Source of the DNA: Sporomusaceae bacterium
Lineage (GTDB): Bacteria > Bacillota_C > Negativicutes > Sporomusales_B > UBA7701
Reading direction: 5' to 3'
Length of the DNA: 17,637 bases
NCBI GenBank assembly: GCA_022839045.1
Contig: JALHDI010000082.1
Coordinates: forward strand, 1-17,637
This document shows positions 14,092 to 17,637 of the stretch, piece after piece; the first letter of the stretch is position 1, and each line of letters starts with the position of its first letter. The position numbers were made by a program, and so were the translations under genes. The notes under the pieces are model-generated. The model was not told the DNA's origin, did no database searches, and worked only from the letters and a program-made list of their open reading frames with translations.

Positions 14092-15321
14092 TTACATTTT
14101 TACGTTACCAATACCTGATATGACATCAAAGAGCGGCATGAGGATCGCGATGATGATCGCGCCGATGACCACTCCCAGCGTCCCGATGAGGATGGGGCCC
14201 AATAGGGTACTCAGGCGGCCGACGGTGTCGTCGACGTCGCTTTCGTAGAAGTCGGCGACCTTCTCGAGCATCTTGTCGAGTTCGCCCGTCTCCTCGCCGA
14301 CCGCCGCCATCTGCACGACCATCGGCGGGAAGACGCGCGCCGTGCCGAGGGTGGCGGCCAGGCCGAGGCCCTCGCTCACGCCCTCCTGGGCGGCGGTGAG
14401 GGCGCGAGCCATGAGGCGATTGCCGGTCGCTTTCTTGACGACCTCGAGAGCGGTGATGATGGGCACGCCGCCGCGCAGCAGCGTACTGAGGGTGCGGCTG
14501 AAGCGGGCGACGGCGATCTTGCGCCATAACCCGCCCATCACCGGTACATGGAGCATAAGTTTGTCCAGAAGCCGCTGTCCCTGGGGCTGGCGCAGGTAGA
14601 GCCGCAGGCCGAATGCGGCAACGGCGAGCACGGCGGCCAGAATTAGGCCATATTCACGTAGGAAGGTGCTGACTGCCAGCAGGGCGCGGGTCGGCGCCGG
14701 CAGTGCCACTTTCATGCTTTGGAAGAGGCCTACGAACCGGGGGAGGACAAAGGTGAGGATGAAGGTTATCGCTACGACCGCAAAGGTAACGACCACCGCC
14801 GGGTAGGTGAGGGCCGACTTGACGTTGGCGGTCAGCTTGCTGTCTTTCTCAAAGTGGACGGCCAGGCGCTCAAGAACGACGTCGAGCACGCCGCCGACCT
14901 CGCCGGCCTCAACCATGCTGACCATGATGTCGGGGAAGACGCCGGGGTGGTTCTGCATGGCCCGCGACATGGTCTCGCCCTCCTGCACTTTAACGAGCAG
15001 GTCTTTGGCCGCCGCCCTAAGACGCGCGTTGTTGGTCTGATCGACCATAACGCCGAGGCTGACGGTGAGGGAGAGGCCGGCGTCGACCATGGTGGCGAAC
15101 TGGCGGCAGAAGACGGCCAGGTCCTTGGAATTGACGGGGTTGAAAATATCGGCCAGGCCATTTAGGGAGCCGCCTTTGTCGGCGGCCGGCCTGATCTGGG
15201 TGACGAAGTAGCCCTGGTTGCGTATGTATGCCGCCACGGCCGCCTCGTTTTCGGCGACGAGCGAGCCGGTGAACAGTTGGCCGGTGCGGTCCTTGGCTTT
15301 GTAGGCGAATGTTTTCGACAC
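14092..15321 (-). CDS. pilC: Type IV pilus inner-membrane platform protein PilC (GspF family), 409 aa
   Basis: PilC is the polytopic platform that the PilB and PilT motors act on to add or remove pilins. The N-terminal segment (FAYKAKDRTGQLFTGSL), the first GspF domain (LAVFCRQFATMVDAGLSLTV, VFPDIMVSMVEAGEVGGVLD) and a second GspF repeat (RFSRTLSTLLRGGVPIITAL, FPPMVVQMAAVGEETGELDK) are in canonical order. Membrane segments lie near residues 175-195, 220-240 and at the C-terminus (GPILIGTLGVVIGAIIIAIL). Length is normal. The GTG at 15321 has a GGAG site nine bases before it. The pilin gene starts 21 bases downstream. Confidence 0.95.
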   Translation of the reverse strand: MSKTFAYKAKDRTGQLFTGSLVAENEAAVAAYIRNQGYFVTQIRPAADKGGSLNGLADIFNPVNSKDLAVFCRQFATMVDAGLSLTVSLGVMVDQTNNARLRAAAKDLLVKVQEGETMSRAMQNHPGVFPDIMVSMVEAGEVGGVLDVVLERLAVHFEKDSKLTANVKSALTYPAVVVTFAVVAITFILTFVLPRFVGLFQSMKVALPAPTRALLAVSTFLREYGLILAAVLAVAAFGLRLYLRQPQGQRLLDKLMLHVPVMGGLWRKIAVARFSRTLSTLLRGGVPIITALEVVKKATGNRLMARALTAAQEGVSEGLGLAATLGTARVFPPMVVQMAAVGEETGELDKMLEKVADFYESDVDDTVGRLSTLLGPILIGTLGVVIGAIIIAILMPLFDVISGIGNVKM

Positions 15322-15367
15322 CGGTTATTTCTCCTTACATGGGCGCCGGCTAAAAGCCCGGGTGTTT

Positions 15368-16460
15368 CTATCCATTAAGAAGCCTGGCCAATGTTTCCGG
15401 GTCGCTTGCCCGCGCCAGCGCCTCGTCGGTGCCGACCAGGCCGCGGCGGCAGAGGTCGCGCAGGGCGTTGTCCATCGTCTGCATGCCGTTCTTGGCGCCC
15501 GTCTGGATGACGGAAGGTATCTGGTGGGTCTTGCCTTCGCGGATGATGTTGCGCACCGCCGGGGTGGCCAGGAGGATTTCGAGGGCCGCCACCCGGCCGC
15601 CGCCGTCGCGGCGAGGCAGGAGCTGCTGGGCGATGATGCCCTGGAGGGTGAGCGACAGCTGGACGCGGATCTGCTGCTGCTGGTAGGGCGGGAAGGCATC
15701 GATGATGCGGTCGATGGTCTGGGCGGCGTCGCCGGTGTGGAGGGTGGCCAGCACGAGGTGGCCGGTCTCGGCGGCGGTGATGGCGGTGGCGATCGTTTCC
15801 GGGTCGCGCATCTCGCCGACGAGGACGACGTCGGGGTCTTCGCGGAGGGCCGCCCGCAGGGCGGCGGACGACGTCGGGGTCTTCGCGGAGGGCCGCCCGC
15901 AGGGCGGCGGCGAAGGAATGGGTGTCGGCGTGGATCTCGCGCTGGTTGATGATGCTGCGGTCGTGCCGGTGGAGGTATTCGATCGGGTCCTCGAGGGTGA
16001 CGACGTGGCAGGCCCGCTCGCGGTTGACGAGATCAATCATGGCCGCCAGGGTGGTGGACTTGCCGCTGCCGGTGGGGCCGGTGACGAGCACCAGGCCGCG
16101 AGGCTTGCGGGCGAGGGTTTTGACGGTGTCGGGGTGTCCCAGCTCGTCCAGCGTCGGCACCTGCTCGGCGACGATGCGGACGACGATGGCGACGGCGCCC
16201 CGCTGGCGGAAGGCGTTGACGCGGAAACGGCTCAAGCCGGGAATGGCGTAGGAAAAGTCGACTTCGCCCCGGTCGTCGAAGACGGCGCGGTGGCTCTCGG
16301 CGGCGATGGCCGCGAACAGCGCGACGGTGTCGGCGGGACAGAGGACCGGCCGGTCGATGCGGACGAGGTCGCCGTCGATTCTGAGGACGGGCGGGATGCC
16401 GACGGTTATATGCAGGTCGGAGGCTTTGCGGGCCACCGCTTCGCGCAGCAGGGATTCCAT
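15368..16460 (-). pseudogene. pilT: Twitching ATPase PilT, frame broken by a 43-bp tandem duplication
   Basis: PilT is the hexameric ATPase that retracts type IV pili. The first frame (ATG 16460, site GGAGGTAACGC) encodes the N-terminal domain (LLREAVARKASDLHITVGIP, 4-23), Walker A GPTGSGKS (128-135), the Asp box LEDPIEYL (157-164) and reads LREDPDVV up to residue 198. There a perfect 43-bp tandem repeat shifts the frame, and the original frame then encodes arginine/proline-rich nonsense to 15375. The rest of PilT (LVGEMRDPETIATAI, the His box GHLVLATLHT, and a C-terminal domain) continues in another frame to a stop at 15368. Removing one 43-bp unit gives an uninterrupted 349-codon gene, the normal PilT length. 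As written, the product lacks Walker B and His box and should be inactive. Either a genuine, possibly reversible mutation or an assembly error. Confidence 0.85.
15823..15910. repeat. 43-bp perfect tandem duplication inside pilT
   Basis: Two adjacent copies with a 43-base period (about 15824-15866 and 15867-15909, matching one more base on each side) have no differences. Each contains a perfect 7-bp hairpin, GCCGCCC-GCA-GGGCGGC (15849-15865 and 15892-15908), which could stall replication and promote slippage. Because 43 is not a multiple of three, gain or loss of a unit switches the pilT frame. Confidence 0.95.
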
Positions 16461-16472
16461 GCGTTACCTCCG

Positions 16473-17637
16473 TTATTCTCCGCTGTACGCCACGCGCATG
16501 ACTTCCTCGACGGTGGTCAGCCCGGCGAGGGCTTTGGCTATACCGTCCTCGCGCATGGTGGTCATGCCCTGGCGGCGGGCGAGGGCGGCGAGCTCGCCGG
16601 TGGAAGCGCGGCGGATGATGAGCTCGTGCAGTTCGGGGGTGACGGGCATGACTTCGTGGATGGCCACCCGCCCGCGGTAGCCGCTGTGGCCGCAGCGCAT
16701 GCAGCCGATGCCGCGGTGGAGGGTGACGGCGTCGTCGGGGCCGAGGCCGAGGAAGTGGCGCTCGGGCGAGTCGGCGAGGGGCGCGTATTTCTGTTTGCAC
16801 TCCGGGCAGATGACCCGCACGAGGCGCTGGGCTACGACGCCGAGCACCGACGAGGCGGCCAGGAAGGGCTCGATTTCCATGTCGATGAGGCGGGTGATGG
16901 CGCCGGGGGCATCGTTGGTATGGGCGGTGGAAAGGACGAGATGGCCGGTTAGGGCGGCCCGGACGGCGATATCGGCCGTCTCGGTGTCGCGGACCTCGCC
17001 CACCATGATGATGTTCGGGTCCTGGCGAAGGATGGACCGCAGGCCGTTGGCGAAGGTGAGGCCGGCGCGGGGGTTGACCTGGACCTGGTTGACGCCGTCG
17101 AGACGATACTCGACCGGGTCCTCGACGGTGATGATATTTTTGCCCGGCACGTTGACGGCGGCGAGGGTCGAGTAGAGGGTGGTGGTCTTGCCGGAGCCGG
17201 TTGGCCCGGAGACGAGGATCATGCCATGCGGCTGGCGGTATAAATTGCGGTATTTGCCAAGATTATCGGCGGAAAAACCCAGACTGTTGATATCCAGGAT
17301 CACCGTCTGCTTATCCAGTATCCTGAGGACCGCTTTCTCGCCGAGGATGGTTGGCAGGGTGGACACGCGGATGTCGATGTCGCGGCCGGCCTCGCATACT
17401 TTGATGCGGCCGTCCTGGGGCAGACGCTTCTCGGCGATGTCCATCTCGCTCATTATCTTGACGCGCGAGATCAGCGACGCATGGGTGTGGCGCGGGAAGG
17501 TGACCACCTCGCGCAGCACGCCGTCGATGCGGAAGCGGACGCGGAGGTTCTTGTCCTGGGGTTCGATGTGGATATCGCTGGCCCGGTCCTTGACCGCCTG
17601 GCTGATGAGCGAGTTGACGATGCTCACCGCCGGGGCG
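16473..17637 (-). CDS. pilB: Type IV pilus extension ATPase PilB (GspE family), partial, N-terminus outside window
   Basis: The C-terminal 388 codons are present; the gene continues past the right edge. PilB powers pilus extension. Visible in order: VNSLISQAVKDRASDIHIEP (N2 domain start), RVRFRIDGVLREV, Walker A GPTGSGKT in ILVSGPTGSGKTTTLYST, the Asp box TVEDPVEYRLDG, Walker B MVGEVRDTETADIA, the His box GHLVLSTAHTND, and the zinc tetracysteine CPEC...CMRC that separates extension ATPases of the PilB/GspE class from PilT. The C-terminal EGLTT-like end reads LAGLTTVEEVMRV. The pilT start follows 12 bases after its TAA, with the ribosome site in between. No damage is visible in this part. Confidence 0.95.
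   Translation of the reverse strand, partial: APAVSIVNSLISQAVKDRASDIHIEPQDKNLRVRFRIDGVLREVVTFPRHTHASLISRVKIMSEMDIAEKRLPQDGRIKVCEAGRDIDIRVSTLPTILGEKAVLRILDKQTVILDINSLGFSADNLGKYRNLYRQPHGMILVSGPTGSGKTTTLYSTLAAVNVPGKNIITVEDPVEYRLDGVNQVQVNPRAGLTFANGLRSILRQDPNIIMVGEVRDTETADIAVRAALTGHLVLSTAHTNDAPGAITRLIDMEIEPFLAASSVLGVVAQRLVRVICPECKQKYAPLADSPERHFLGLGPDDAVTLHRGIGCMRCGHSGYRGRVAIHEVMPVTPELHELIIRRASTGELAALARRQGMTTMREDGIAKALAGLTTVEEVMRVAYSGE

Noticed and set aside
15375..16460. A 361-residue intact PilT from the first frame
   Set aside because: After residue 198 the sequence becomes arginine/proline/histidine-rich nonsense and lacks Walker B and the His box. The true C-terminal part is in another frame ending at 15368.

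Overview
The window is GC-rich bacterial DNA. Every gene I can support lies on the minus strand, so transcription runs from high to low coordinates. Strong GGAGG-type ribosome sites, frequent GTG and TTG starts, overlapping stop/start pairs and short tight operons point to a Firmicute. The RND efflux pump and the diderm-style PilM/PilN/PilO set, together with a dissimilatory sulfite reductase, suggest a diderm Firmicute such as a Negativicute of the Sporomusaceae type. A Peptococcaceae-like clostridium is the main alternative. This placement is inference; no rRNA is present to settle it.

Right to left, in transcription order. (1) 17637-12791 is a type IV pilus assembly operon: pilB (5' end outside the window), pilT, pilC, a single prepilin gene and the prepilin peptidase pilD, ending at an intrinsic terminator. 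The pilT reading frame is broken by a perfect 43-bp tandem duplication at the Walker B region. (2) 12556-10127 is a second pilus unit: a ComFB-family gene, then pilM, pilN and pilO, coupled by 4-base overlaps or near-contact. It ends at a terminator, with no pilP or pilQ. (3) 9921-7168 holds the shikimate genes aroC-aroK-aroB, overlapping one another. (4) 7075-5681 is tldD, a TldD/PmbA-family metalloprotease. (5) 5381-1186 is an RND efflux operon: a membrane fusion protein followed by an HAE1-type permease split into two frames at the TM6-TM7 linker, then a strong terminator. (6) 776-1 is a small 2[4Fe-4S] ferredoxin followed by the 5' part of dsrA, the alpha subunit of dissimilatory sulfite reductase, preceded by a leader with a terminator-like hairpin.

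The most unusual signal is a family of three interspersed intergenic elements (5568-5689, 10055-10125, 12580-12702) sharing the same inverted termini. Their stems carry compensatory base changes, so a fold (RNA hairpin or DNA cruciform) appears to be under selection. One copy lacks the internal arm, another supplies the last two codons and stop of tldD, and the third lies just upstream of comFB. Each sits at a boundary between transcription units.

The pilus genes would work together as extension ATPase (PilB), retraction ATPase (PilT, apparently off in this sequence), inner-membrane platform (PilC), fibre subunit (pilin), processing enzyme (PilD) and alignment complex (PilM/N/O). ComFB may act as a nucleotide-sensing regulator. 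The pilT duplication and the permease split could both be real mutations or assembly errors, and raw reads would decide.
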